A stretch of 38,040 nt of DNA from Psychrobacter sp. UBA5136. Lineage in GTDB: Bacteria; Pseudomonadota; Gammaproteobacteria; Pseudomonadales; Moraxellaceae. Position numbers and translations under genes: made by a program. Positions 16,650-25,407 of the stretch are shown one piece after another. Position 1 is the stretch's first letter. Each line of letters opens with the position of its first letter. The notes under the pieces were generated by a model. It saw nothing but the letters and a program-made list of their open reading frames with translations, was not told the DNA's origin and ran no database searches. The stretch covers positions 1 to 38,040 of the forward strand of contig NZ_DHYG01000057.1 in NCBI RefSeq assembly GCF_002414005.1. The letters are read 5' to 3'.

Positions 16650-16711
16650 ATTGCGTTTAGCGGTATGATAATACCAAACATTTAAAGCATAGATAGGTTG
16701 GGAATAAAGGT

Positions 16712-17380
16712 ATGGATTCTAAATTTTGGCAACAGCGCTGGCAAGACGGCCGTATTGGCTTTCATAAGTCTGACGTCAATCCTCAGCTAATCGAGTATTT
16801 TTCTGAACTGGCAGTGCCCATCGGTAGCCAAGTCTTGGTACCTTTATGCGGTAAATCGGTTGATATGGTATGGCTTACGCACGCAGGCTACGACGTTGTT
16901 GGCGTTGAGCTGGTCGAAACCGCCATACAAGCATTCTTTGCTGAGCAAAATATCACCCCTACCATTACGGAATTTACGAGCGCTGCTGATAAATCCACGT
17001 TAAAGTGCTATCGAGGTCAGCTTGCTGGGCAAACCATTAGCTTATGGGCGGCGGATATTTTTGCTCTGAGCGCAACAGATATTGATGATATTAGTGCCGT
17101 TTATGACAGAGCGGCGTTGATTGCCTTGCCAGCCGAGATGCGTGCTGATTATAGTACGCAAATAGTTAAGCTTAGCAATAATGCCCCACAGCTATTAATT
17201 ACCCTTAACTATAATCAAAGTAAAAAAGACGGCCCGCCTTTTTCGATTAGTCAGCAGCAGTTACAGCAGTATTATGATGCCGATTATAAACTCATTGAGC
17301 TTGAAAACCAGTCATCTACCCTTAATGCGGTATCTGAGCTAGCCGTCACTGAACATGTTTGGTTATTGAGTAATAAATAG
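16712..17380 (+). CDS. tpm: Thiopurine S-methyltransferase (TPMT) family methyltransferase
   Basis: SAM-dependent methyltransferase of the bacterial TPMT family, known for methylating thiopurines and for tellurite or selenium resistance in some species. The N-terminal FWQQRWQDGRIGFHKSDVNP is characteristic. The SAM site is VLVPLCGKSVDMVWLTHAGYDVVGVEL, and YDRAALIALPAEMRADY is also family-typical. Length 222 is normal. GGGAA lies eight bases before the ATG. The gene ends only 12 bases from the end of the convergent nuclease gene, with no terminator visible between. Confidence 0.92.
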   Translation: MDSKFWQQRWQDGRIGFHKSDVNPQLIEYFSELAVPIGSQVLVPLCGKSVDMVWLTHAGYDVVGVELVETAIQAFFAEQNITPTITEFTSAADKSTLKCYRGQLAGQTISLWAADIFALSATDIDDISAVYDRAALIALPAEMRADYSTQIVKLSNNAPQLLITLNYNQSKKDGPPFSISQQQLQQYYDADYKLIELENQSSTLNAVSELAVTEHVWLLSNK

Positions 17381-17392
17381 AAAACGTTTTGA

Positions 17393-18010
17393 TTATTTAG
17401 TTAGTTTCTTCACAATATATTCAAGCTCATATTTTTGATTCAAATCAGCGCAACTATTTAGAATTAATCTTAAATTTTGTGGGTCTTGAATACTAATTGG
17501 TGGGCTATTCGACTGGGTAGGATCAAACACGAAACTGATCATATCTATTAAGCTTTTCCGCCAGTTACGGATTTGACGATTATTTAATTTGAGTAGTGCT
17601 ATAGATTCAATCCCTCGTTCGCTATCGGACTCTAGTTCTCCTGCAAGATTAATTTTTATCTCGTTTTCGCATTCATCCATAAGTGGCGTTAAAGGCAATT
17701 CTTGGCTGCCTTTAGCGTTGTCACACTGCTTGGCTGTCCTACAGCTTAATAATAAATTGTCATAGTCAAAACATCTATCTGGATAGTCATTACGGCTTTT
17801 TAAATGTTCGATAGTAGTTTTTTCTTTACCTAAGCTTTTGCAGCAATAACAGCAAACTCCATGTTGTTCGTCATATAACTGCTGTCGCAAGGGGGCTTTA
17901 ATAACTTCTGGGATTTCGCCCCAATTCTTAGTTTTATACTTTTTAAAACCCTTTTCCGTCTCAAGAGGCATTGAGCCCAACTTATCAATCTTTTGCATGG
18001 CTAGACTCAT
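17393..18010 (-). CDS. ptuB: HNH endonuclease, Septu PtuB-like (TIGR02646-type)
   Basis: The likely effector nuclease of a two-gene Septu defence system. In 205 residues it has the zinc-binding cluster CCYCC (53-57), the HNH-type IEHLKSR with His69, Asn85 in YDNLLLSC, and a second Cys pair at Cys90 and Cys96 followed by DNAKGSQ. This layout matches HNH proteins found with PtuA ATPases and in some retron loci. GGAAG lies 11 bases before the ATG at 18010; an in-frame ATG at 17998 has no better site. The start overlaps the end of the ATPase gene by 26 bases, suggesting translational coupling. The region is AT-rich compared with its neighbours. The role is inferred from family and gene pairing. 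Confidence 0.82.
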   Translation of the reverse strand: MSLAMQKIDKLGSMPLETEKGFKKYKTKNWGEIPEVIKAPLRQQLYDEQHGVCCYCCKSLGKEKTTIEHLKSRNDYPDRCFDYDNLLLSCRTAKQCDNAKGSQELPLTPLMDECENEIKINLAGELESDSERGIESIALLKLNNRQIRNWRKSLIDMISFVFDPTQSNSPPISIQDPQNLRLILNSCADLNQKYELEYIVKKLTK

Positions 18011-19475
18011 TATTAATGCTACTTCCTAGCTTAGCTTGCGCCAATAACAAACGACACTTTAATAATTCTAGATGGTCTGAAGGTAACTTTTCTGCTAATT
18101 CTGCTAAATAGATTTCTGCTGTAGGATAATCCTGATTACTAATAGCGCGGCGAATCACGTTAAATTGTTCCTCTACCTTACTATCACGAATATCTACATC
18201 AAATATTTTGGTAAGCACGGTATTCGCATCTTCGCCATATACGTTAGGCATTTTTGTCAATTCACCGTCATCCAATGAGTATAATAAAATATCATTACGA
18301 TCACTGATAACATGTGGCGAATGAGTAGTCAGAATAAATTGCACGTTTGGAAAAGTAGCGACCAGTTTATCGATTAAATCATGCTGCCATTTTGGATGAA
18401 GATGCAAATCCACCTCATCAATCATAACCACGCCCTCACCTTCAAGCGGATTATCAAGGCTTGGATTAAGTAACGCTAAACGATGGGCAATATCACCTAC
18501 TAAAGCGAATAAGGATTTTTCACCTTGGGAGAGTTGATTGACATCCAACTCTTCACCATCTTTTTCTACTATCATAGTAGGTGTGCCTTGACGGCGAATA
18601 TGTATATTTTTGAAACTAGTAAAAAATTCGATAGATTGACGTACAGAGGAAAGTAACTTATCGTCAACTTTATAATACTGAGAAAAAAAATTTATTCTAA
18701 ATTCCTTAATGAAATCTGACATAAATGGATCTAACTCATCTTCACTTAGTTTTTTGTTCCTTTCACCTATAGGATACTCAAAATTACTTTTTAGTGATTT
18801 TATTAACGCTGACTCGTTTTGAGTTTCAACTGATTTAGCAGAATTAACTATTTTCTCGTTTTCGATATCTTCTCGCTCACGAAACCAAGAAAAAAAGCTT
18901 TCAAAATTAACTGATTTTTTTAGCGCATTATCATAAGCAGTAAACTGATTGTTGACAAAATCATCACTAACTTCAACTGGTGTACTTCTAATAATACGTT
19001 CTACAGGATAATAAGCGAATATAGGTAGGCTAGTTTCTTCATTCTTTTTGAATTTGTAGATATAGCTTCTAATTACTTTGGATAACCTATTGACCCTCAA
19101 TCCATAAGTAGCAGGTCTAAACTTCTTCTCTGTAGTCGCATCAATTTTCCAATCTGCCTGTATACTTTCTTCAACCCATTTTTTGTTTCTCTCAATACAG
19201 CTTAAATCTTCAATAGAAGTTTTAACTGATGATAGATGTGTATTATTTTTTATATCGGATTGAGAGAGTTCTACTCCATCTGCATTTTCATCATTTAATT
19301 TTGCTATAAACCAACTTAAACTTGTAGCCAAAGCCTGCAAAATCTGCGATTTTCCCGCGCCATTATTGCCTACAATCACAGTGACATTTCCTGTCTTCTC
19401 TGCGGTTGGTGCAAAATCTATTTTTAAGTCTTCAAAGCGACCATAATTTTGTAGGTGTAAGCGTTTGACTTTCAT
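17985..19475 (-). CDS. ptuA: ABC-type ATPase, Septu PtuA-like
   Basis: The 496-residue ATPase partner of the HNH nuclease. It has Walker A GNNGAGKS (36-43), the ABC signature LSQGEKS (315-321), Walker B VVMIDEVD (349-356) with catalytic Glu354, a DLHLHP stretch and the H-loop TTHSPH (383-388). Between Walker A and the signature is about 270 residues of mostly helical insert, as in SMC/RecF- and OLD-like ATPases, but no TOPRIM domain follows. The last 60 residues look helical and are probably the nuclease contact. AAGG precedes the ATG by six bases. Two 60-base rows inside the gene (18721 and 18841) are about one third GC, against 58% in an mltB row, consistent with horizontal transfer. No reverse transcriptase is nearby, so a retron is unlikely. 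Confidence 0.85.
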   Translation of the reverse strand: MKVKRLHLQNYGRFEDLKIDFAPTAEKTGNVTVIVGNNGAGKSQILQALATSLSWFIAKLNDENADGVELSQSDIKNNTHLSSVKTSIEDLSCIERNKKWVEESIQADWKIDATTEKKFRPATYGLRVNRLSKVIRSYIYKFKKNEETSLPIFAYYPVERIIRSTPVEVSDDFVNNQFTAYDNALKKSVNFESFFSWFREREDIENEKIVNSAKSVETQNESALIKSLKSNFEYPIGERNKKLSEDELDPFMSDFIKEFRINFFSQYYKVDDKLLSSVRQSIEFFTSFKNIHIRRQGTPTMIVEKDGEELDVNQLSQGEKSLFALVGDIAHRLALLNPSLDNPLEGEGVVMIDEVDLHLHPKWQHDLIDKLVATFPNVQFILTTHSPHVISDRNDILLYSLDDGELTKMPNVYGEDANTVLTKIFDVDIRDSKVEEQFNVIRRAISNQDYPTAEIYLAELAEKLPSDHLELLKCRLLLAQAKLGSSINNESSHAKD

Positions 19476-19765
19476 TTCTTACCTTATTTTTATAGGTAGC
19501 AGATATTAGATGGTTATATCGATTTCTATGAGAGTTTCTGCTCATCAGTATAGCAACTTAAGACATAAGTAAGGAATGCCATTGTTTTCGGAAACAGCTT
19601 TAATTTACTCCAAACCCTCTCCTAACCTCACGCGCGCGTCAATTTATAGTAACGGAGTGCTTCGATACCTTTTCTTTAGGATTGAGATTGGTTACTCTAA
19701 GTCCATACAGCACTGCTCAGTCTTGCTCTCTTTAATGACTATTTCGATGTTTATAGGATATTTCC

Positions 19766-21244
19766 ATGCGTTTATCTCTAACTTCTACGTTATCGCTACT
19801 CAGCATTGCTGTTGGCCTCAGCCTTGCCAGTACGGCGCAAGCTGCCAAACCGCCGGCGCCAGACTTATCTAATAGCCAGTTTCAACAGTGCTTAGATGGG
19901 TTAAAAAACTCTAGCAAATTTCGCGGCGTCGATAGCTCTACCTTTAATAATTATCGCCCCAGTCAGCCTGATCCTAGCGTGATTCAGTCGCTCAACTACC
20001 AGCCTGAATTTCAAAAGGACGTGTGGGATTATCTGGCGTCATTGGTAGATAAAGAGCGGGTCGAAGATGGTATCCGCGCCAAACACCAATGGGTCGATAC
20101 CTTGCGCCGCATTGAATCGCGCTATGGCGTTAAGGCCGAGCATGTATTAGGCGTGTGGGGCGTGGAATCCAACTTTGGCCAGACATTGGGTAAAAAACCA
20201 CTGTTTGAATCTTTAGCAACGCTGTCATGTTTTGATCGTCGTCAAAGCTATTTTCAAGGGGAATACGCCAACGCGCTAAAAATCGTCCAAAACGGTGATA
20301 TTGCGCCCAGCGATATGACTGGTTCATGGGCAGGGGCATTCGGGCAAACGCAGTTTATGCCAAGCACCTTTTTAGAATTGGCCGTCGATTTTGATGGTGA
20401 TGGTCGCCGTGACTTGGTTAATAGCGTGCCCGATGCGCTCGCCTCTACTGCCAATTTTTTAGACAAACGTGGCTACCGTACGGGCGAGCCATGGGGTTAT
20501 GAAGTCAAACTGCCAAGTGGCTTTTGGGGCGCATCAAACCGTAAAGACAAAAAATCCATCAGCCATTGGCGCAATCAAGGGCTAACACTGGCAAATGGCA
20601 GTCCGTTACCTTCTACCTTGAGCAGCGCAGGTTTATTATTACCAGCCGGCACTGATGGCCCAGCCTTCTTGGTGGGTAAAAACTTCGATACGTTTTATTC
20701 GTATAACGCTTCAGAAAATTATGCCTTGGCGATTGCTCATTTATCAGACTTAATCGCGCGCGAAGACAGCAGCAAAACCGATTTTGTCACGGCGTGGCCG
20801 ACAGATGATCCTGGTATTAGCCGCCAGCAAGCAAAAGATATTCAGCAAGCATTATTAAATGCCGGCTACGATATCGGCGAAGTAGATGGCATCATTGGCG
20901 ATAATACGCGTACCGCTATTCAGCAATATCAATCGAGCCATGGTATCTTCCCAGCCGATGGGCGTGCCGGACAGAAGTTTTATCGCGCAATCGTTGGCAA
21001 TACAGCCCCTACGAGCAATCAATATGGGCAACCAGCAAACAGTCGTCCTTTAAATCCTGCGCCTGCAGACCGTATGGGACAATTGATTCAACAACAAACC
21101 CGCGCTTCAAGCTCTAACACTTACTCGGCACAACCGTCTATGCAGCCATCTACACAAACAGCGCCAGCAAGTAATATCCGCTATCGCCGTGTCACCAGTC
21201 CAGATGGGACGGTAAAACTGGTGCGTGTCGATGAAGGTTTGTAA
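19766..21244 (+). CDS. Lytic murein transglycosylase, MltB family, with peptidoglycan-binding domain
   Basis: Cleaves the glycan strands of peptidoglycan to 1,6-anhydromuropeptides in the periplasm. A Sec signal peptide (about 1-26, ending AQA) has no lipobox Cys, so this is a soluble or loosely bound enzyme, unlike lipoprotein MltB. The SLT_2-type catalytic domain covers about 30-335; the catalytic acid is Glu134 in VWGVESNFG, and FGQTQFMPST and DFDGDGRRDL follow. A peptidoglycan-binding type 1 domain spans about 350-412 (QQAKDIQQALLNAGYDIG, DGIIGDNTRTAIQQYQ). A Gln/Ser/Thr/Pro-rich tail ends in a basic RYRRVTSPDG motif. AGGA lies nine bases before the ATG. It is divergent from ptuA and has its own terminator. 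Confidence 0.93.
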   Translation: MRLSLTSTLSLLSIAVGLSLASTAQAAKPPAPDLSNSQFQQCLDGLKNSSKFRGVDSSTFNNYRPSQPDPSVIQSLNYQPEFQKDVWDYLASLVDKERVEDGIRAKHQWVDTLRRIESRYGVKAEHVLGVWGVESNFGQTLGKKPLFESLATLSCFDRRQSYFQGEYANALKIVQNGDIAPSDMTGSWAGAFGQTQFMPSTFLELAVDFDGDGRRDLVNSVPDALASTANFLDKRGYRTGEPWGYEVKLPSGFWGASNRKDKKSISHWRNQGLTLANGSPLPSTLSSAGLLLPAGTDGPAFLVGKNFDTFYSYNASENYALAIAHLSDLIAREDSSKTDFVTAWPTDDPGISRQQAKDIQQALLNAGYDIGEVDGIIGDNTRTAIQQYQSSHGIFPADGRAGQKFYRAIVGNTAPTSNQYGQPANSRPLNPAPADRMGQLIQQQTRASSSNTYSAQPSMQPSTQTAPASNIRYRRVTSPDGTVKLVRVDEGL

Positions 21245-21295
21245 TTGGATAATCTACAACCTCCATAATTAGCCGTTTAAGTTAGCTGTCTAATT

Positions 21296-21326
21296 AAAAA
21301 GCCACGCTTATCTGCGTGGCTTTTTT
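21296..21326 (+). terminator. Intrinsic terminator after the MltB-type gene
   Basis: AAAAAGCCACGC (21296-21307) pairs with GCGTGGCTTTTT (21314-21325) around a 6-base loop; six Ts follow. Its A tract also lets it serve the leftward gene that ends at 21393. Confidence 0.9.
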
Positions 21327-21392
21327 GTCAAATAAATTTAATATTGGGAAAAAAGTCGTTATTTAATAGTTCCTAACAATAAATACTTTTTA

Positions 21393-21692
21393 TTAAACAA
21401 CTGGTGGCGGATTTGGTTTGCCATTGTCGCCATCCCAATTTTCCCGTGCTTTTTCATCTAAATCAGCAGGCGTTTTTGGCTTCCATTTACCATTTTCTTT
21501 CCATGTGGCGTCGCCCCAGTCGGCATCTTCCTCTTTTCTATCCAAATCCTTATAGGCTTGGGTAGGATCAATACCGCGGCGCTTCATATCGGCGACTTGC
21601 TCCTCCAAAGTAAGAAACTGGTTTGCTTCATGCATGGCATTTTCTAAACTATTTAATTCGTTGGTCAAGTCATCATTTTTTGAGTTACTCAT
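21393..21692 (-). CDS. Small acidic hypothetical protein
   Basis: 99 residues, cytoplasmic, with no recognised domain. The first 45 residues are acidic and helix-prone (LTNELNSLENAMHEANQFL, LEEQVADMKRRG). The rest is rich in Asp, Lys, Trp, Gly and Pro, including DADWGDATWKENGKWKPKTP, and looks unstructured. AGGGAG lies seven bases before the ATG, an unusually good ribosome-binding site for the window, which supports it as a real gene. It lies between the transglycosylase and the DUF4062-like gene, on the latter's strand but 190 bases downstream of it. Confidence 0.7.
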   Translation of the reverse strand: MSNSKNDDLTNELNSLENAMHEANQFLTLEEQVADMKRRGIDPTQAYKDLDRKEEDADWGDATWKENGKWKPKTPADLDEKARENWDGDNGKPNPPPVV

Positions 21693-21882
21693 TATGTGCT
21701 CCCTAATTATGCAGTTTTATTATGTATTTATGCCTTTTATTATTACGGGTATTGCATACGTTCACAACCACTGAGACGTATGCTTTGTATTACAAAGGGT
21801 AAGTAGCACCTTTATAGATGGCAAGTTTTTAATTGAAGTTGATAGATGAGGGTTTTATAAATAAAGAAGATTGTGGTTTGAG

Positions 21883-22938
21883 CTAACCGAGGGGTGAAGA
21901 CGACTGACGACTGATTTTGGGATGATTATCTGACAACAAACTTTTGGCATAAAAGGTGAGCTTCCAAAGCTCTTGGGCAGCGCGCGTCCCATACGTAGTT
22001 AGCTGGATCCAATTGGCTGTTACCAACTGGCGCTGCAACTGGTTTAAGTCATCTTGAGAAATCTGACAGCGAGAGACGGCGTGGACATTTGGCATGTCCT
22101 TTTTAATATCATGCTCAGCTTTGGTGGCAATTAAGCGATTAATGGCGCTTTGTAGGCCATAATTTGAAAAGGTGGCGGGTATTTTGACCAGGGCGATTAA
22201 TATCTCTTGCCACGACAGCACCATAGGCCGAATGACATCGGTTAAATTTCCGCCTTCATAAGCTTGGGCTTTGTATTGAATCTCAAAGGTGTCTGTTAGC
22301 ACGAGGGGTTTACTGACACTATCAGCAGCCAGTTGACTGAGCATAACAGACGACGCTTGGACGGGCTTAGTTACTTTATTGGTCGCAGCGTTAATGGTAG
22401 AGTCTTCAGAAACCTGTCGTTCAGTGGCGGTGGCAGTAGCTTTATTCGCTTTCAACAGCTCGTCACCCACTCTTACCCAGCCACCATCGCCTACCTGATG
22501 ATTGGCAACCATCTTATAGTAAGCTTGAATAAGTAGCTGCTCAATATCGTTTTCGTTCTCATAATAATAAATTTTCTCGGCTTTTTTGGTGACCATGTGG
22601 GTAAATTCTAGCAGCTGACGGCTAATGTTGACCTCGTTATGGTGAGTTTTAATCAGTATTAGCAAAGGTTTAAGCTTGGCTTTGGCATTTAAGTAGCTCA
22701 AATGCATTTGACTGACGCCAGTATTTTGCGTCGATCCATAACTATCGCCAATAATCATCAAGGCATAATCACAAGCATCAATACACTGGCGGCCATATAG
22801 CGACGCTTTGGGTAATTTGCTAGAAACATCGTAGGTTAAAAATGCGCGAGCTTGGAAAAACATCGCCACACTGTCCAACACCAACAGTTGGTCGTTGTCA
22901 GCACATATGACGTGAATATGATAGCGACGGTTTGGCAC
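21883..22938 (-). CDS. DUF4062-like domain protein of unknown function
   Basis: About 351 residues. The N-terminal 120 residues have the layout of DUF4062 (PF13271), a TIR-like fold: a short strand RYHIHVICAD, a central CDYALMIIGDSYGS, then GVSQMHLSYLNAKAKLKPLLILIK. A polar linker (about 160-215) precedes a second globular region with TDVIRPMVLSWQEILIALVK and a helical end, which may be a winged helix or other sensor part. There are no membrane segments. The open frame reaches a GTG at 22944, but AGAGG abuts that codon; the GTG at 22938 has a five-base spacing and is preferred. Family DUF4062 is found in some immune-type proteins. The role here is unknown. Confidence 0.6.
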   Translation of the reverse strand: MPNRRYHIHVICADNDQLLVLDSVAMFFQARAFLTYDVSSKLPKASLYGRQCIDACDYALMIIGDSYGSTQNTGVSQMHLSYLNAKAKLKPLLILIKTHHNEVNISRQLLEFTHMVTKKAEKIYYYENENDIEQLLIQAYYKMVANHQVGDGGWVRVGDELLKANKATATATERQVSEDSTINAATNKVTKPVQASSVMLSQLAADSVSKPLVLTDTFEIQYKAQAYEGGNLTDVIRPMVLSWQEILIALVKIPATFSNYGLQSAINRLIATKAEHDIKKDMPNVHAVSRCQISQDDLNQLQRQLVTANWIQLTTYGTRAAQELWKLTFYAKSLLSDNHPKISRQSSSPLG

Positions 22939-23127
22939 AATCACCTCTAAGCTTGAGTAGCCATATAAATGAGAGTTCTAGAAATCGACAATAAAATGAC
23001 AGACCATAATAACATCACAGACTATTTAATTTTGTTTGGCAAATGCTAGCCTAACATAATATTGCTGATATGCGTCCAGTTTATTACTAAAGACCCTACT
23101 ATATTGCAGAATTATAACTGCGGTAGC

Positions 23128-23166
23128 CCTGTAAAGTAGTCCTGTTAAGTAGACCTGTTAATTAGG
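23128..23166. repeat. Three 13-bp tandem repeats downstream of murI
   Basis: CCTGTAAAGTAGT (23128-23140), CCTGTTAAGTAGA (23141-23153) and CCTGTTAATTAGG (23154-23166) are in exact register; neighbouring units match at 10 to 11 of 13 positions. They lie 40 bases beyond the murI stop, in a 260-base gap that otherwise shows nothing. Confidence 0.6.
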
Positions 23167-23205
23167 TAAGCAGGGAAGCAACTTATGCTGAGACTCAAAA
23201 AAAGG

Positions 23206-24219
23206 TCACGGATGAGAATAATACTGCAAACGGCTCCGCTTACCGAGCAAACTTTGTATTAAAATGTGTAACTTCTCATCATATTTGGTCGCATAAAAAA
23301 TCAATGGCGGCGCAATATTCGTATTCATTGCCGCGCTTTTCTTCAAAGTCTCACCATTTAAAGTCTCGCTATTTAAAGGCGCGGCTGGCACGGCCAATAA
23401 CTGGTTTGCTAACAATAATTGTTTGACGCGCTCAGCGATTGCTTGTCCCGAATCGACGATTTGAATTGATAACTGCTGCTGGGCAATCTCTTGCTGTAAA
23501 AATGCTTTAAAAAACGGATAATGCGTACACCCTAATACCAGCTGGTCTACCCCATCTTGGGCAAATATCTGTAATTGCGCACGTAAATCTTGCGCCGTTT
23601 TGCTGTCTTTAGGCATACCCGACTCGACCCACGGCACCAAGTTTGGATCAAAGTATTTGGTTACCTTGGTAGCATTAGGGCTGGCAACGCTAGTAATCAC
23701 GTCGTTGAGTAATGTGCCGTTTAAAGTCGCTTTTGTTGCCAATACCGCCACATGACGACTTTTACTGGCCAGTACCGCAGGCTTCAAAGCCGGCACCAAA
23801 CCGACAATCGGCAACTGCGGATAACAGCGTCTTGCGGTCTCTAGCGCATACGCCGAGGCGCTATTGCAAGCGATAACGATCAGCTTGCAGCCTTGTTGGT
23901 ACAGCCACTCTACGGCGGCGAGCGTTAGCGCTTTAATATCTTCACTATCGCGATTGCCATACGGCACATGCAAAGTATCGGCATAATAAACATAACGCTC
24001 ATGCGGTAACTGCTGAGCCAAATGTAGATAAACCGACAAGCCGCCAACGCCCGAATCAAATAAGCCGATTGGCGCGCTGCGATCCTTTTTTAGCGCGTTA
24101 TTTATCACGCTGTTATTTGACCTAAGCTTTTTTAAATTATCATCAATAAATGTCGTTGTATGCGTCTCAAACCCATTAAAGGTTGTATTATCAGGCGCTG
24201 CTTTTACGGCAATCTTCAT
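23206..24219 (-). CDS. murI: Glutamate racemase
   Basis: Interconverts L- and D-glutamate, supplying D-Glu for peptidoglycan. The signature APIGLFDSGVGGLSV starts at residue 49. The two catalytic cysteines are Cys118 (in IACNSAS) and Cys231 (in LGCTHYPFF). YYADTLHVPYGNR, which follows LFDSGVGG, is also typical. At 337 residues it is longer than the usual 265-285. It has a 48-residue polar N-terminal extension and a short insert near the C-terminus (LLAVPAAPLNSETLNGETL). E. coli MurI also has an N-terminal extension that responds to a precursor, but the sequences are not obviously alike. It lies 48 bases downstream of the DUF1285 gene on the same strand, probably in one transcript. Confidence 0.93.
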   Translation of the reverse strand: MKIAVKAAPDNTTFNGFETHTTTFIDDNLKKLRSNNSVINNALKKDRSAPIGLFDSGVGGLSVYLHLAQQLPHERYVYYADTLHVPYGNRDSEDIKALTLAAVEWLYQQGCKLIVIACNSASAYALETARRCYPQLPIVGLVPALKPAVLASKSRHVAVLATKATLNGTLLNDVITSVASPNATKVTKYFDPNLVPWVESGMPKDSKTAQDLRAQLQIFAQDGVDQLVLGCTHYPFFKAFLQQEIAQQQLSIQIVDSGQAIAERVKQLLLANQLLAVPAAPLNSETLNGETLKKSAAMNTNIAPPLIFYATKYDEKLHILIQSLLGKRSRLQYYSHP

Positions 24220-24267
24220 TGTTATCTTACCGCCGTTTTTATATAAATGTTAAATGCTAAATATAGT

Positions 24268-25005
24268 CTATGGTGAATCAGATGGCATCGATAACGTATA
24301 AGACTTACCGCCACTTTGTAGCGTTAGTATCGTTTCGCCATTTTGCTCTGTCAACTCACCAATGTCGGTTAAGTGATAAAAGGCATTACGCCCGATGAGT
24401 GCCTCCAAGCCGTTGCGCACCATCATATAAGGACGGATTTGCGTATCACTTTCTATACTTTCATTTTCTATACTTTTACTTTCTTCTTTGCTCTGTTTAT
24501 GATCAGAGTTTTTAACGGCGTAAGCACGCAAATAAATAGGATGCTCATCATCTAAGCGGACCACATCGCCCGTAGTGGTAGTAAATTCCAGCCAGCGCTT
24601 ATTATCTTCTTGAACGATACCGACATCGTTAATCAATAACGGCGCATCTTCTACTTGGATACGCAGCTTTTGCACGGGTGTCTTTAAAAAATACGCAACC
24701 GAGCCATTATTTTCCTCTTTCCACAAAATAGTGGCAAACAAACTGACCAATGACTCTCGGGTCATATGCACGCCTTCGTGCCACCACTCGCCGTTGGCTT
24801 TGATGGTCAAGTCCATGTCTGTCACTTGCTCAGGATGCCAACTCTCTAGAGGCGGTATGGCACGCCCTTCACGCATGCTTGCGGTGGACTTAAAATACTG
24901 GCTTAAAGCATCCATATCATTTAGCGTGGATGCCTTATCATCTAAGGCTTTCACGCTGTTCTCATCATTAAAATTGGCACGCTTATTATTATCATCCATC
25001 ATCAA
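24268..25005 (-). CDS. DUF1285 domain protein
   Basis: 245 residues, cytoplasmic. The central part matches DUF1285 (PF06938): IPPLESWHPEQVTDMDLTIK, GEWWHEGVHMTRESLVSLF, YFLKTPVQKLRIQVEDAPLLI, then a C-terminal beta-rich region ending RPYMMVRNGLEALIGRNAFYHL. Two parts are longer than usual: a 50-residue polar N-terminus and a Ser/Glu-rich insert (SDHKQSKEESKSIENESIES) at about 165-185, encoded by short repeated DNA. The gene starts with three ATG codons in a row behind AAAGGA; the second or third has better spacing than the first. No function is established for the family. Confidence 0.82.
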   Translation of the reverse strand: MMMDDNNKRANFNDENSVKALDDKASTLNDMDALSQYFKSTASMREGRAIPPLESWHPEQVTDMDLTIKANGEWWHEGVHMTRESLVSLFATILWKEENNGSVAYFLKTPVQKLRIQVEDAPLLINDVGIVQEDNKRWLEFTTTTGDVVRLDDEHPIYLRAYAVKNSDHKQSKEESKSIENESIESDTQIRPYMMVRNGLEALIGRNAFYHLTDIGELTEQNGETILTLQSGGKSYTLSMPSDSP

Positions 25006-25407
25006 ATCCTTTATTTAGTAATCAAAGTTTGGCAAATCTATTATTACTATAAATTTTTGTTTCGGGTATGATGAAAGCCTATCGTCATTGTACCCCTACT
25101 GTTTGATTCTTACCTTAACATTGATACCTAGAAATGCGTATCGTGTTTGTAGGACTTTTCTTTTATAATGAGTAACGATTATTTATTTAAAATGGTTCAG
25201 TGGGTGTTGAATTAACGACACATTTTACGTTATGGGCGGATAGATTGTGAGTAAATATCTTTACCCTTAACGTCGTCAATTGATGCCGCAAAGACAGTTT
25301 TTATCGGGCAGCCATATGTCTGAGTAACGTTAGCGCCGCAAGCTTTATTATTCAATTGTTAAGCTAATGATGCCCTGAGATAAGCCACTACAAGTTTAGG
25401 AGTAGGT
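25006..25407 (+). other. Intergenic region upstream of ETF-QO gene
   Basis: About 400 bases without a gene. A perfect TATAAT at 25164-25169 could be the -10 box of the ETF-QO promoter (leader about 235 bases), but the -35 region is poor. Nothing else was recognised. Confidence 0.4.

Noticed and set aside
19476..19765. Possible retron RNA (msr/msd) or reverse transcriptase upstream of the Septu pair
   Set aside because: No reverse transcriptase frame exists on either strand and no long inverted repeat typical of msr/msd was seen.
19576..19872. 98-codon frame overlapping the start of the MltB-type gene
   Set aside because: It runs 107 bases into a secure gene with a good signal peptide and ribosome-binding site, and its own sequence resembles no protein family.
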